Positions 1 to 10,539 of a stretch of 64,000 nucleotides of DNA are shown here, one piece after another. Source of the DNA: Chamaelirium japonicum. Taxonomy: Eukaryota; Streptophyta; Magnoliopsida; Liliales; Melanthiaceae. Both the position numbers and the translations under genes were made by a program. The stretch spans positions 32,659,126 through 32,723,125 of the forward strand of contig OX393549.1 in the NCBI GenBank assembly GCA_947650365.1. Direction: 5' to 3'. The first letter of the stretch is position 1; the number at the start of each line of letters is the position of its first letter. Below the pieces are notes generated by a model, which was given only the letters and a program-made list of their open reading frames with translations, was not told where the DNA came from and did no database searches.

Positions 1-1351
1 GGTAGGTTGCAGGTGTGCCGAGATCAAGCCAGAGACAGGCGGCTAGGTGCGATAGGACCGGGAGAGCGCAAGGCGTATGCAACTGCAGTTGTGGGTTGCA
101 CGATCGATCAAAGGAGGAAGACGTGGTGACTACTGGCAGTCCATGGCTGTGGACGGCTGTGAGCTCAATATAGAGAGAAAGATGTGGACCATTATAATAC
201 CATAACCGAGGTGGGACTAATAATACCATTAGATGTAGATGAAAGATAGGGTAACGTAAGAGAGAGAAAAAAAAAGGAGAGAGAGAGACAGAGAGCCCTA
301 GAAAAGGTAAGAGAAAAAGAGAGATAAGGAAAGGGAGAGAGAGAAGGAAAGAGAGAGAAACAGGTTCGGATTAGAAAGAGAGTCGGAGACGAGAGGGAGA
401 AACAGGGATAGAGAGAGAGAGAGAGAGAAATCTGGACGGTAGCGACGACGAGCGACAACAGCGAGGGCCCCACGGTGACTAGGGCATAGGGAGGAGGCCG
501 GCGCGGCGAGAGATTGAGCATATCCGACGAGGGCTGCGGTGGCAAATCCGGGCGGCGAGGGCTTGGGATCTCGCAGGTCTCGGATGTTTGACAGTGGCGC
601 AAGGTGGCTGGGCCAGACCTGGAGCACATGCGGCGGTCAGTGGCACGAGGAAGGGAGACAGGGGCGGCCAAGGGGCGTGGCCGGCCGGACAGCGAGCTAC
701 ACAGATCTCGGAGGTTGCCGGCAGGCCAGACCAGATCAGGGATAGCATCGACCACGGCAAGGAGGCTGACAGAGGCCGGCGTTGGTTCCTGACGACGAGC
801 ATGGTTAGGTTAGCTCTGGCCCGGAGGTGCCGGATATAGAGCAGATCGGTAAGCAAGAGGTGGCGGTTGGTCGGATCTGGCCATGACAAGGCACACAAGA
901 AGTGGCGATCGGTCGGATCTGGGAGGGTTGACGGTTTCAGGCAGCGTCCAAAATTCGGATGGAGCACGGCCAACCAGATCGTCTGTGCAGGCGGCAGCCG
1001 AAGCTCGTGCAAGTGGCAGGACACGAGAGGGGAGAGAGGTCGACGACAGATCAAAGTCGCCCAGTGCAGATCGCAATCTCAGAGGAAGCTGGAGGAGCAG
1101 CTCGCAAGCAGCACACACGACGTAGAAGGCTTCGCATGGATCTCGACGAGGAGGCCACTCGGAGAGAGGGAGGCACGAGATCCAGAATCCAGGATCGAGT
1201 GCACGGGATCGGGCCGCTCAGGAGAGAGAGAGGGGGGGGGGGGGGGGCGCTCAGGAGATCGAGACGGAATCAAGACTTAAAATTAATTAATTTTTTTTTT
1301 ACTATGCCTGGCCTCCCTGAGGTTAGAGAGGCATCTCCAAACCCTAGACCG
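1..1351 (-). mobile_element. 5' leader of a degenerate copia element (H1), gag not present in window
   Basis: This GC- and purine-rich stretch lies directly downstream, in the minus sense, of a primer-binding site and an LTR at 1352-1605. It has the look of the untranslated leader of a copia element (compare the leader of element D at 50639-51394). No gag reading frame with recognisable domains is visible. A short piece resembling the LTR itself recurs at about 183-232. About 267-445 is a purine-rich (GA)n tract. Long open frames here are composition artefacts. The part from about 1118 onward is repeated at 10885-11153 in the second copy of the duplicated block. Confidence 0.5.
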
Positions 1352-1363
1352 GCTCTGATACCA
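1352..1363 (-). promoter_or_regulatory. Primer-binding site of copia H1
   Basis: Read on the minus strand this is TGGTATCAGAGC, the standard initiator-methionine tRNA primer-binding motif of plant copia elements. It abuts the LTR end at 1364, so the element is minus-oriented and 1364-1605 is its 5' LTR. Confidence 0.75.
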
Positions 1364-1605
1364 TGTTACGAAGAGAGAGGGAGAGGGACTAGGGTTTAGA
1401 GAGAAAACTCCTTGTATTATCTCATCAATATTACATAAGACTACCTCTCCTTATATAAGGAGGGAACACACACCATTATAATATCATAACCGAGGTGGGA
1501 CTAATAGTAATACTAACACTACATACCTCTCCTTATATAAGGAGGGAACACACACCATTATAATACCATAATCGAGGTGGGACTAATAGTAATACTAACA
1601 CTACA
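1364..1605 (-). repeat. LTR of copia H1, with internal tandem duplication
   Basis: A 242-bp LTR starting TGTTACG and ending ACTACA on the plus strand. It contains two near-identical units of about 83 bp (roughly 1441-1523 and 1524-1605), each with a palindromic TATA-type core (CCTTATATAAGG). The duplicated promoter core is the notable point. The related LTR in the second block copy is 11166-11455. Confidence 0.65.
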
Positions 1606-2134
1606 TCTAATAGATTTTATCATAGAACCAACGGTTCACACTTTGAACTTCGAAGTTATAATTTTCTATTTTTAAAAATTATATATTTTCTTAATCCAAT
1701 AGTAATAATTTTGAAATGCTCCATAATATTTTCTAGCTAGATATTGATCGGTTGTAATTTTGTATTTGGCGATATGCACATATGTGGTATCAAAAAGACT
1801 TTAACTAAGGCTTTTCATAGATTTTATATTGATTTAAGCAATACTAATAAGTTTCTATATAGAAAAAGAAAACTATTTACATAGAGGATAATGATTTGAT
1901 TTTGTATGGGGCCTTCACTATTTAAGTAGTTCTGGGTATTCTTTTCGTATTGAGCTTGGGCTATTTATTTTGATTAGGCCTTTGGAGACTTTTTTTCATA
2001 TTGAGCTTGGGCTATTTATTTTGATTAGGCCTTTGGAGACTTTATGTTCATATGGGGCCTTAGACAGCCGCCATAATGGCCTTATCGTTAAATCGGCCCT
2101 AATAACACCATAGGGGTGAGAGGACACAAAGGGT
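1606..2134. other. AT-rich non-coding stretch with a 51-bp tandem duplication
   Basis: No gene is seen. The sequence is shared with copy 2 (about 11456-11915). A 51-bp unit beginning TATTGAGC at 1948 is repeated at 1999; copy 2 has a single unit near 11790, so the doubling is specific to copy 1 or was lost from copy 2. Confidence 0.6.
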
Positions 2135-2681
2135 TAGAGGTGGGACTTGGGCGGGTTGAAGGGTCTGCCCATGTTCGACCCGACTTGCACAAACCTTAAC
2201 CCGTTTTGCTCGGGGAATCCATGGAAGCCCAACCCGTGCTTGCCCATTCCAGTTGCTTGGGTTGCCCAATTTGCTAAATAATGGGCGGGCTGCCCATTTA
2301 CAAGTGCTTGTGCACATAAATAGATGAAAAAAAAACCCAAAAGATTTTTGAATTACATAAAAAAATCTTTGATTTGCATAACAAAAACATAAAGTCCAAC
2401 CCATATCCTCACATATTTCAAATGAATTCTTAGCATTCAACATCAAACAGACAGTCTTTTATTTCCTAAAATAAACTACCAAAGCATTCAACCTTAGTGT
2501 GTCACTTCCTCAGGTTCCTCGGGTTGGGAAGATCGGAGCCCAAAGCCGTCCAAACTGAAATCGGGTTGATCTATTTTTTGTCCAAACCCATCCAAGTTTT
2601 TAACCAGTGTTGCTCATGTTTGTCCATTGTTCGGGTTGGGCGGGTCGGGTTTGGGTCAGACCCGCCCAAGTCCCACCCCTA
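2135..2681. mobile_element. hAT-type MITE, 547 bp
   Basis: The terminal inverted repeats read TAGAGGTGGGACTTGGGCGG at the left and TAGGGGTGGGACTTGGGCGG as the complement of the right end. The flanks form an 8-bp target duplication, CAAAGGGT at 2127-2134 against CAAAGGGG at 2682-2689 (7 of 8). An 8-bp TSD and TAGGG-type ends fit the hAT superfamily; no transposase frame is present. An orthologous copy is at 11916-12471, so this insertion predates the segmental duplication. Confidence 0.7.
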
Positions 2682-2724
2682 CAAAGGGGTGTGGGACAAA
2701 GGCTTGGGGGTGGAGGGCTAGGGA

Positions 2725-3078
2725 TAGGGATGGCAACGGTGCGGTTTAAAACCGCAAACCGCGGAAAACCGCACCGCATGGTGCGGTTTTGGTTTGACAA
2801 AATATAAAACCGTTGCGGAGCGGTGCTGTTTCGGTTTGCGGTTTCGGTGTTGCGGTGCGGTTTCGGTTTTATCCAAAACCGAAAAAAACTGTACCGTTTA
2901 GACCATTATAATATTAAACCGCGGTGCACCGCACCGCACTACACCGTATGGTGCGGTTTTGGTTTTACATATGGTACACCGTCGCGGTGCGGTGCGGTTT
3001 CGGTGTGGCGGTTCGGTGTTGCGGTGCGGTTTCGGTTTTGCCCAAAACCGCACCGAAACCGCACCGTTGCCATCCCTA
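2725..3078. mobile_element. hAT-type MITE, 354 bp, with perfect 8-bp TSD
   Basis: The ends are TAGGGATGGCAACGG and its perfect complement, and the body is a dense array of GGTGCGGTTT-type motifs that fold back on themselves. The flanking octamers are identical: GCTAGGGA at 2717-2724 and 3079-3086. The second block copy has an empty site (GCTGGGGA at 12505-12512). No coding capacity. Confidence 0.85.
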
Positions 3079-3086
3079 GCTAGGGA

Positions 3087-3603
3087 GGGCCCTTATGAAA
3101 GTATCCGGGACCTAATCCTACCGATTTATAATTACACATTCTAAATGGACTTACGATACTATCGTTCAATAATTAATTATGTTTAAAATACCTATAAAGA
3201 TAAAAGGCCAAATTATATAAATACCCGGGAAACCCTCATTTTTCAGTTTGGTCCCTCTAGATCTATTTCGAACAACTTGACCCTTTTATTTTTTTTGAGA
3301 ACCCCTCATGAAAGAGAGAGGGTTAAGGCGACTCCCAACCAGCAAACAACTTGACCTTCAGCTATGCTTTTTATGCACATTGACCCCCTCTGCAGGGGTA
3401 TATTTATAGTGAAAAGTATAGTCCAGGGGTCAAAATTGTTTGAAACAGGACTTGAGGGAGAAAATTGAGACTAGGGGGATGTCTATGTAATTTGCCCAAA
3501 ATAAATTTCATATCTTGGTGTACTCTAATCCATGTATGAAAAATTTCCCCAAATAACAATGCATGTGTTATCATCATGAAAAAAACTTAATGATACATCC
3601 AAA
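3087..3603. other. Non-coding intergenic stretch
   Basis: AT-rich, no gene seen. About 230 bp (roughly 3105-3330) is missing from the corresponding place in copy 2 (near 12550). The sequence from about 3540 leads into a LINE remnant that copy 2 also lacks. Confidence 0.5.
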
Positions 3604-3910
3604 TCAGTGATCCATCCACATCCAAATCAGGATAGTACTTCTGACTGATGCGATAATAGCGCGGGATGCTCTGGTTCTAGGGAAAGGATGTTCTAGTGAG
3701 CTCTGCCCGAACATTATGGCATGCCGGCGTCTAAGAGATATGTTACCGGGGGTCCGGGTGCAGTGAATTCTAGAAAGGCCAATAGTGCAGTCCATTGGTT
3801 GGCTTCTGATGTCCAGGTCTACGGGGTTGAAGGGTACTGGGTTAATGATATCCCTCCTCCTATTTCGGCCCTTGTGTATGAGAACCTTAGGATCATGATG
3901 TCATGATCCC
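3604..3910 (+). pseudogene. LINE remnant: end of an RNase H-like domain
   Basis: A short plus-strand frame ends with the pattern R-x-A-N-S-A-V-H-W-L-A (around 3770-3815), then a W and a D-I-P-P-P-I segment and a stop near 3906. This matches the end of the RNase H-like domain found at the C-terminus of plant L1-type LINE ORF2 proteins. It is followed by ATACC and a run of eight A residues. A diverged relative on the opposite strand lies at 10253-10468. Upstream coding sequence is absent, so this is a truncated, dead fragment. A host RNase H-domain pseudogene is an alternative. Confidence 0.45.
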
Positions 3911-4074
3911 CGTCAGATATACCAAAAAAAATAATCAGTGATGCATGTTGTTCGTTGTTAGTAATCATTTTTACCGGTATATGAGCTATATTGCATTATG
4001 ACAACATAAATAACCTATGTTGTAGTTATTTAAACCCAACACAATAGTTTATCTGTTTCTTTTATTTTTGAGTA

Positions 4075-4433
4075 ATGCTATTTGTACAATCTCCATCGAC
4101 AATCACAAGGACAAATCATGCCCATGAAGTGGAACCCAAATCTTCTGTCCCATCGTCTGCCGCTGAAATCACAGCCGTTCATTGCTAATCACTACCGTCA
4201 CTTTTCCTGGCGGTTGGGGCTGAGTCCATGCACCAGCTGGGTCTGGGTGCAATGGACGATTGTGATTTTGGGGGGCAAACGATGGGGCAGAAGATTTGGG
4301 TTCCATGAAGTGATGGCGGGCCCACGACTCAGTGCATCGGCATTCACACCAAGCACTGAGCCCTGGGTCCCGCCAACACATCTTGGGTCTGGTTTGTCTT
4401 TGTAATTGTCGATGGAGACTGTACAAATAGCAT
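4075..4433. mobile_element. Foldback MITE, copy 1
   Basis: The ends are inverted repeats: ATGCTATTTGTACA at the left and TGTACAAATAGCAT at the right. The homology continues inward (CTCCATCGACAAT and its complement), so the element can fold almost end to end. Length about 359 bp; no coding capacity. The superfamily is uncertain because no clean target duplication is seen. The copy-2 counterpart is 12896-13256. Confidence 0.65.
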
Positions 4434-5344
4434 GACTATTTATTTTTAGACATTCAGACATTGTAAATATGATGCGGATAATCAATTTAACATATGGATA
4501 GTATAGTTTTCATCAAACGGATATAGACCGGAGACCTTTGATGAGCTTTATCTATATTATTTATAGAGATTTTACAAATCGACCCCTGCAATCTTTCCTA
4601 TTATGAATAAACCATTGTAATGGCAATATTTTGCACATAAGTCCCAAAAAAAATTATGACTTAGCATATCGACCCTTGCAATTATCTGACGTCCAAAAAA
4701 TGAAAACATTCCTCAAATATTTAACCGTTTACTTATCACTGTTGCATAACCATTTCCTTTTTTCTTTTTTATCTTTTAAGTCCCTAAATAGTAAATACTC
4801 TCCAACGTCAGAAAAATTTGAGCTAAGTTCAAGTTAGATGTTTGGTAATGACTAGATTCAGGTTAAGTCCATGTTCAATAAAGATGGGCCGATCTGAAAG
4901 TTCATCAACGATGCTTAACGAAAGGGTCAGTATGTAAGATTGGGATAATTTAAAGAGGTTTGTATGTAGATATTAGGTTAAGCAATTTATACATCGATAG
5001 GAAATATTTTAGGGATTGATTCATAAAAATCTATTAGTTTTATTATCTCCATCATCGTGAGCCTCAATTTTTTTTGAAGGAATCATGAACATCATTATTT
5101 TATCATTATTGTTAGTATTATGGATTCCAAAATTCATTACTTGACAAGAACCAAATAAATCAAAGTTTATACAATCAAAGGAAGCCCTCCTAATGTGATT
5201 CCATGGATATTTTTAATAATAATAAATATTAGGCTTGTTATCATGTAATCTGACCACCTTTTTTACAACATAAGATAGCAGGCGGGTGGAAACTTGATCA
5301 TATAACCACACCCACTGATAGTGTGCAACTTCTCAAATCTCACA
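4434..5344. other. Intergenic, 3' flank of PAR1 copy 1
   Basis: AT-rich; no gene recognised. It holds the 9-bp sequence TTAGTTTTA at 5034-5042, which is the unoccupied target of the MULE inserted in copy 2 at 13860. The part nearest 5345 is the presumed 3' UTR and downstream region of the PAR1 gene. Confidence 0.55.
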
Positions 5345-6399
5345 TTACAGAGGTGAAAGTGCAGGGCCGGACGCAAGAACTTGCTCAGACTGAGCAGGGG
5401 CACTGGCCAACTTCTCCATTGATCCCGATATTGGCCCTGCCGCTGCTACACCAGAGCTCCGGATCACGCCGCCGCCGCCTTGACGAGCACTCCGCCTTTC
5501 CTGCTCATCTCCACATAACCTTGGGAGGAACACACCTTCACCGGCAGCAAGGTCGAAGTAGAGATCGACGATGTTTGGGCACCCCTGGTAGCACCGAGGG
5601 GAGCAGAGCTTCTGCATGAAACGAGGCTCTAGGAGAGAATCCGATGAGATCCCCACCGTGTTGCGAGTGACCCCGCAAGCTTCGAGGCAACCGTCGGTCT
5701 CGATCCAGTCCTTGAGATTGCCGGCCTCAATCTCTGACGAGCGGCAAGAGAAGTGATCTAGCCCTCCCCTTTGCACTCGCTTCTCAAGCACACAGCGTGT
5801 GCCCGTCGACGAGACGGCAAAGGCACATGTGCTGCGGTCCAGACTCTCACAATGGATCTCGCCTGCAATAAACATTTATTTCAAGCTAACAAGACCTGAT
5901 GAAAAAACTACCAATGCTGATCTCAATCATGTATGAGCAATGTTACCAAGTCAGAAGTCAGAAAAAAGTAGGAAAGGGAAAAAAACAAAAACAAATTGGA
6001 GAAAAAATCAATAAATTAGGTAATAATTAGATATATGTATATTAACAAAAAAATTTAGCAAAAATAAAAAAAAGATGAAAAAAAAAATAATTCGTGATTT
6101 TTTGAAAAAATCATGACACACGCGACTTTTTCAAAAAGTCGCGATTAAAACACGACTTTTTCAAAAAGTCAACAATTTTTGGTAACAATAGGTATGAGAA
6201 TAGTTGAAGGTTGACGCAAAAAGACAGACGTAAAAAACAACTCAACCTATAAAATTAATCCTAATTTGATGATATATAGATGTGATGGATTGCGATCAAC
6301 TAGTCGAACTTTATCTGAGGACATACCGAGAGTCCCCTGCACTAATATGACGAGAGCGAGGGCTAGGAACATGACGAAGCCATGGTAGAAGCGAGCCAT
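5345..6399 (-). CDS. PAR1-like: PAR1-family secreted protein (photoassimilate-responsive protein 1), copy 1
   Basis: Two exons on the minus strand: exon 1 is 6327-6399 (73 nt) and exon 2 is 5345-5862 (518 nt), joined across a 464-bp GT-AG intron in phase 1. The product is 196 residues. Exon 1 encodes a typical signal peptide: MARFYHG, then a hydrophobic Phe/Leu/Ala/Val stretch ending near Gly25. Exon 2 starts E-I-H-C and has ten cysteines, including DWIETDGCLEACG, the KLCSPRCYQGCPNIVDLYF block and a final LCG. These are hallmarks of the plant PAR1 family, small secreted cysteine-rich proteins first described as photoassimilate-responsive in tobacco; the biochemical function is not established. 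The Gly/Ser/Ala-rich tail after LCG is poorly conserved in the family. Splice sites, start and stop are intact. A near-identical paralogue lies at 15306-16313. Confidence 0.88.
6092..6174. repeat. Cluster of three perfect palindromes in the PAR1 copy 1 intron
   Basis: Three odd-length perfect palindromes follow each other: 6096-6114 (TGATTTTTT-G-AAAAAATCA), 6122-6144 (arms CGCGACTTTTT) and 6155-6171 (arms GACTTTTT). They lie within the intron of PAR1 copy 1 (5863-6326). The copy-2 intron lacks them. In the transcript each could form a hairpin, and the three cores can pair with one another. Confidence 0.75.
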
Positions 6400-6508
6400 T
6401 GGTTTTTTTTACTTTGGATTTAGATCGACCAATGACACGAGGGAGATGATGGAATAGTTGCTAAAACTAAGTGAGTGATGCTTGTATTGGGTGAGTATTA
6501 AGAGCTGC

Positions 6509-6516
6509 TATTTATA
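6509..6516 (-). promoter_or_regulatory. TATA box of PAR1 copy 1
   Basis: TATAAATA on the minus strand, about 110 bp upstream of the ATG at 6399. It is conserved at 16423-16430 before copy 2. Position and sequence are typical of a plant core promoter. Confidence 0.6.
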
Positions 6517-7134
6517 GAAACTTTAAGAATATGGACATGGTAAGGCTCCGGTGGAATGCCTTGATCATCGGTTGTCGTGCCGTTGGCGCAAATAGTTGTT
6601 GCTCTTACAAAGTTGACAGATAAAGTATAATTCTTGCTCCAAAATAAGCCAAACCAATAATCCAAAGCAAAGTTGCCATAACAGGGAATAGATGGAGTCT
6701 ACACGATGGGTGAATTGAAAAATAATCCAATAAGACCTCCTGTAGGTAAGGTGATGCATCACACCATCCGTTTGGGTGAATGACACGCACCCAAACTGAT
6801 GGTAGTGATGTGTCACCTTAGGTACGCCTTATGGAATCGTCCTCTTGGCAAGGATTGAGACAGTGATTCAAATTAATAGGAAGTCCCAGGAGGGATACTT
6901 GCCTAGCTCCATGGATTAAGATCTTGAAAGTATGTCAAGAGCAAGATTCCATTGACATGAGACAAGCCAAAAATGAATATAGTTTAATTAATTTAACTTA
7001 TAATCTTTATTTTCTAAAATGAATTGGGCTCATGAATTCAATACACATTGTTGCCCACCATCCATTAAATTGGTGACAGGTGTTTGGTATTTGTTCTTCC
7101 TCAACAAGTAAAAAAAATTGAGAGAGAAGGATAA

Positions 7135-7136
<2 letters not shown>
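6517..7136. other. Upstream region of PAR1 copy 1
   Basis: No gene seen. Conserved in copy 2 (about 16431-17141), apart from a ~40-bp insertion in copy 2 near 16640-16685 and a ~100-bp insertion near 17000. Conservation reflects the duplication and is not evidence of function. Confidence 0.5.

Positions 7137-7209
<73 letters not shown>
7137..7209. repeat. (CT)n microsatellite, right end of duplicated block copy 1
   Basis: About 73 bp of CT dinucleotides. The similarity between block copies ends inside this tract; in copy 2 it is 17142-17218. Confidence 0.9.
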
Positions 7210-7210
<1 letters not shown>

Positions 7211-7240
7211 ACGGCTTAACAATTTAATATAAAAACCAAT

Positions 7241-9208
7241 GCAAAGTTCAAAAGTGTTATTTGTCCTCAAGAGCAAATAAGTGCAGGCAATATACGCGGT
7301 CAGTACAGTCTGTACAGACTCCCATTTCTATCAGGATTTTTAAATAAATTTTTTTGGGAGTTGTGTTTTCTACTTTAAAAATCCATAACTTCTTATGTAC
7401 ATATCGAAATTTTATAAATTTTATTTTTTTAGAATCTACTTATGGAGCTCTACAAAGCTAGACTTATATTGCTTATAAAATTTTAAGAAAATTTTTTGGA
7501 TATAAGACTACCCTAGGGGTGTAAACAAAGCCGGCGCCCATCGGTCCGAACCCGATCTAGCCTGGTCAACAGCCCGACTCTGCCCGGCCCGAACACCCCA
7601 TGGGCCGGGATCAAGCTGCCACCTTGAGCCCACTGCCCGGCCCAATTGTTATAAAAAAATAAAAATGCCACTTTTGAAATCTTTGTTTATCTTAACTAAC
7701 TAAATGTCACTTACAAAAGCAAATGTCATATAAAACTGTTTGTTGCAAAATCAAGAAATACTTTACTGGACATAAACTGACGATAAAAGTGTCTTAATTT
7801 TACAACCGTCAAAGACTAAAAATGTTACTTTCGAAAATCAAATGTCTCATAAATTGATAATTGTAAAATTAAGACACTTTATCGGTAGTTAGTGTCGAAT
7901 AAATTGTCTGGAATTTACAAGTGTCAGTTTTATATAGGGGTGGCAATAGGTCGTGTCGGGTCGGGTTCGTGTTGTGTCTAGTTTCAGGTCGTGTCCAAAA
8001 CCCCTAGACCCGGACCCGACCCGTTTAACTAATCGTGTCTAGATCCTAAACTCGTACCCGACCCGTTTATAAACTGATAGACTCGATAAGACCCGTTTAC
8101 CACACGGGTTTATTCAGTTGACCCGATCCGACCCAATCCGACTCAACCCGACCTAACCCGATAGACCCGTTGATACTATATATTACAGTATCGGATTGCG
8201 GGTAGACCCGACCCGACCCGACACAACACGACCTGTTGAATTTTAAACGGATCTTCCCGAGTGTACCGAGTCCAGACCCTAAACCCGGACCCGACTCGTT
8301 TATTAAACGGGTCTATCTTGTCGACCCATTTACGACCCGAACTCGTTTAGCCCTGACCCAGACCCACTAACTTCGTGTCGGGTCCGAAATTACTAGCCCT
8401 AGTTTTATGAAACCAAGTTTTCGAAATTGACTTTTACATAGGCAGTTAGTCAGTTTTGGGTCGGGCCGTTGATCGGGCTTTCGAAACCAAGTTTTCGAAA
8501 GTGTCTTTTATCGGCAGTTTGTGATATTTTTTTTTGTAAGTGACATTTAGGCAGTTAACGTGAAACCAAGATTTTAAAAATGATATTTTCAGTTTATGAC
8601 AATTGTAAAATTAAGAGATTTTTATCAGTAATTTGTGTCAGAAAAAGTGTCCCTTGATTTTACAACTGTTAGTTTTTTGTGGCATTTGCTTTTGTAAGTG
8701 ACATTTAGTTAAGTAAGGTGAAACCACGATTTCAATAGTGACATTTTTATATTTTTTATAACAATCGGGCGAGGCTTTGGACCGGGCTGAGGGCTCAAGG
8801 TGGCAGCTCGAGCCCGGGCTGCAGGCTTAAGGTAGCAACTCGAGTTTGGCCCATTGTGTGTTCGAGCCGGGTCGGGTCGAGCCATTGACTGGACTGGTCT
8901 GGGTTCGGGCCGACCGGGTTCAGACCGATGGGTTATGTTTACACCCCTAGGGTAGTCTTATATCCAAAATTTTTTCTTATAATAGGCATAAAGGTCTAGT
9001 TTTGTAGAGCTCCATGAGTAGATTCCAAAAATAAAAATTTTATAAAATTTTTATATGTACACAAGAAATTATGGATTTTTAAAGTAGAAAACACAACTCT
9101 CAAAAAATTATATTTAAAATTCCTGATGGAAATGAGAGTTTATACTGACCGCGTATAGAGCCTGCTCTTATTTGCCTTTGAGGACAAATAAGATATTTAA
9201 ACTTTTGC
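7241..9208. mobile_element. Large foldback (long-inverted-repeat) element
   Basis: The left arm (from GCAAAGTTCAAAAGT at 7241 to about 7900) reappears inverted as the right arm (about 8500 to 9208). Landmarks that pair: ATTTGTCCTCA at about 7260 with TGAGGACAAAT at about 9180, ACGCGGTCAGT near 7297 with ACTGACCGCGT near 9148, and TAGGGGTGTAAAC near 7514 with GTTTACACCCCTA near 8938. The arms are diverged. A hAT-type MITE is nested in the loop (7935-8401). The embedded TAGGGGTGTAAAC ends look hAT-like, so this may be a foldback transposon or an inverted duplication around a hAT element. No coding capacity and no clear TSD. Confidence 0.65.
7935..8401. mobile_element. Nested hAT-type MITE rich in GGGTCGGGT motifs
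   Basis: Starts TAGGGGTGGCAAT and ends AGCCCTA. The interior is alternating GACCCG and CGGGTC motifs. The flanks are GTTTTATA (7927-7934) and GTTTTATG (8402-8409), an 8-bp TSD with one mismatch. It interrupts the loop of the foldback element. A related sequence in inverted orientation is at about 14390-14757. Confidence 0.7.
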
Positions 9209-9960
9209 CACGTCATGGGGCTTGTTTGGGACTTATAGAAGGTGAGACATGAATCATTTTCCTTCGAGGAATTCTCTTAAGAGGTTACTTTTGTTTTGAG
9301 TGACCTCGGTCAATACATCACGTGTTAGTGCTTAAAGCACAAGATAGACCAAGGCTCGAACCTTACATTAGCCCACGGACAAGTAGGCAAAGTCCAGATA
9401 TATACCAAGGCTCTATCTGTGTGGTAGGTATATATCTTGTCTTTGCAGTGTACTGACCAAAGCGAGATATAGACCCACCACAGAGACGAGAGGAGCCCAT
9501 AGGAAAGTAGGAAATTCCCTTGCATCTAATAACCGGGGAGCCCTTCTAGCTGTTGTAACTCTACAAATTGTAATTAGATTTTATTTTATTTTGAAGAAGA
9601 CATGCATGTCTTGGATAGAGTGGCGTCTGTAACTGCCCTTGCTCCAAACAGACCACGGTTCGAAGCCTATCAACCACATGATCAAGTGCCAAGATTTTTT
9701 TCTCGCCAAAGACGTGGCGAGCCTTGTTTTTGTGCACAAGAGCACAACATTATTTATACGCCTACCGCACGACGTAAGACAAGCCTAGGATTGGATCCTA
9801 CAACCTCCAAAGCGGGAAACAACTGGTTAACTACTGAGATACAACTTTATCTGTATTAAGATTTTTTTTGTTTGTCAATTCTGACTACATGGAGATTGAT
9901 CCTTATACCTACGAGGAGATATGCACTAGAAGTTTGTGACAAGTCAATATTGATCGAAGT
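9209..9960. other. Intergenic, nothing recognised
   Basis: No gene or clear repeat seen. Two GGTTCGAAGCC/GGCTCGAACC-like motifs (near 9351 and 9657) recall pol III B boxes, but no A box, defined ends or A tail support a SINE call. Confidence 0.4.
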
Positions 9961-10248
9961 TACAAAGTCCAAGTTTGTTATTTTTCTTCTCGTCGGAGTT
10001 TGACGGCTGGTCTGTTTCGCCGGTGGTGGCGATGGTGTTGGATTCGGCCAGTTGTGGCGACCTGTGTTTGTCCTTGCCGGTGGGCGGGCTTCTCCGCTGT
10101 GTGGCGTTATTATCGTCGGTGTACGATTCCCTCACCTGGTGGTGGTTATTGTTGCAGTAGATGGCTGCCTCTTCTATTGCGCCGACATGTGGCGCCCCCG
10201 GGGGTCCTATTGTGACCTCCCCTTTGGAATACCAAAAAAAAAAAGACT
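9961..10248 (+). mobile_element. Possible 3' end of a LINE (plus strand)
   Basis: A T/G-rich stretch with several stops ends in GGAATACC followed by eleven A residues. The ATACC-A(n) end resembles that of the LINE remnant at 3890-3910. It directly abuts an oppositely oriented LINE fragment at 10253. No target duplication was identified. Confidence 0.3.
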
Positions 10249-10252
10249 GTGG

Positions 10253-10468
10253 TCACACTAAGACTTGTAGGTCCTCGTGCATGAGGGCAGGCAAAGCAGG
10301 AGGAAAATCCGATTCCCAGTATATTTCCAACCCCCTAACCTGATCCTCCTGAGCCAACCAATGGGATATATGCACTATTAGCCGACCTGTGCACCCATTG
10401 AACCCTAAAAACGTTGATTGCAGTCGGGATTGCAATTGTCCAGCTCTTGCTGTTTTGAGAGTCTTCAT
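10253..10468 (-). pseudogene. LINE remnant: RNase H-like C-terminal fragment
   Basis: The minus-strand translation ends with W-L-A, then Y-W, then a D-F-P-P-A-L-P-A-L-M-H-E-D-L segment and a TGA stop at 10253-10255. It parallels the fragment at 3604-3906 (shared HWLAS/GWLAQ, YW and D-x-P-P spacing), so both are probably the end of the same class of LINE ORF2. 5'-truncated and non-functional. Confidence 0.4.
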
Positions 10469-10539
10469 CCATCAGGTCACAGATTTGAAGCCTATAGGAG
10501 ACACGTAACATCTCTAATTATTATTATAATATTTTTCTC

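Noticed and set aside
192-1399. Overlapping frames of 60-190 residues on both strands at the left edge
   Set aside because: They sit in a purine-rich copia leader and LTR, lack domains, are Ser/Leu- or Arg/Gly-biased and overlap one another.
5323-5619. Plus-strand frame over PAR1 exon 2 (also 15284-15577)
   Set aside because: Antisense shadow of a well-supported spliced gene; its conservation is that of the duplicated exon.
9325-9859. Possible SINE with GGTTCGAAGCC B-box-like motifs
   Set aside because: No A box at the right spacing, no A tail and no target duplication found.
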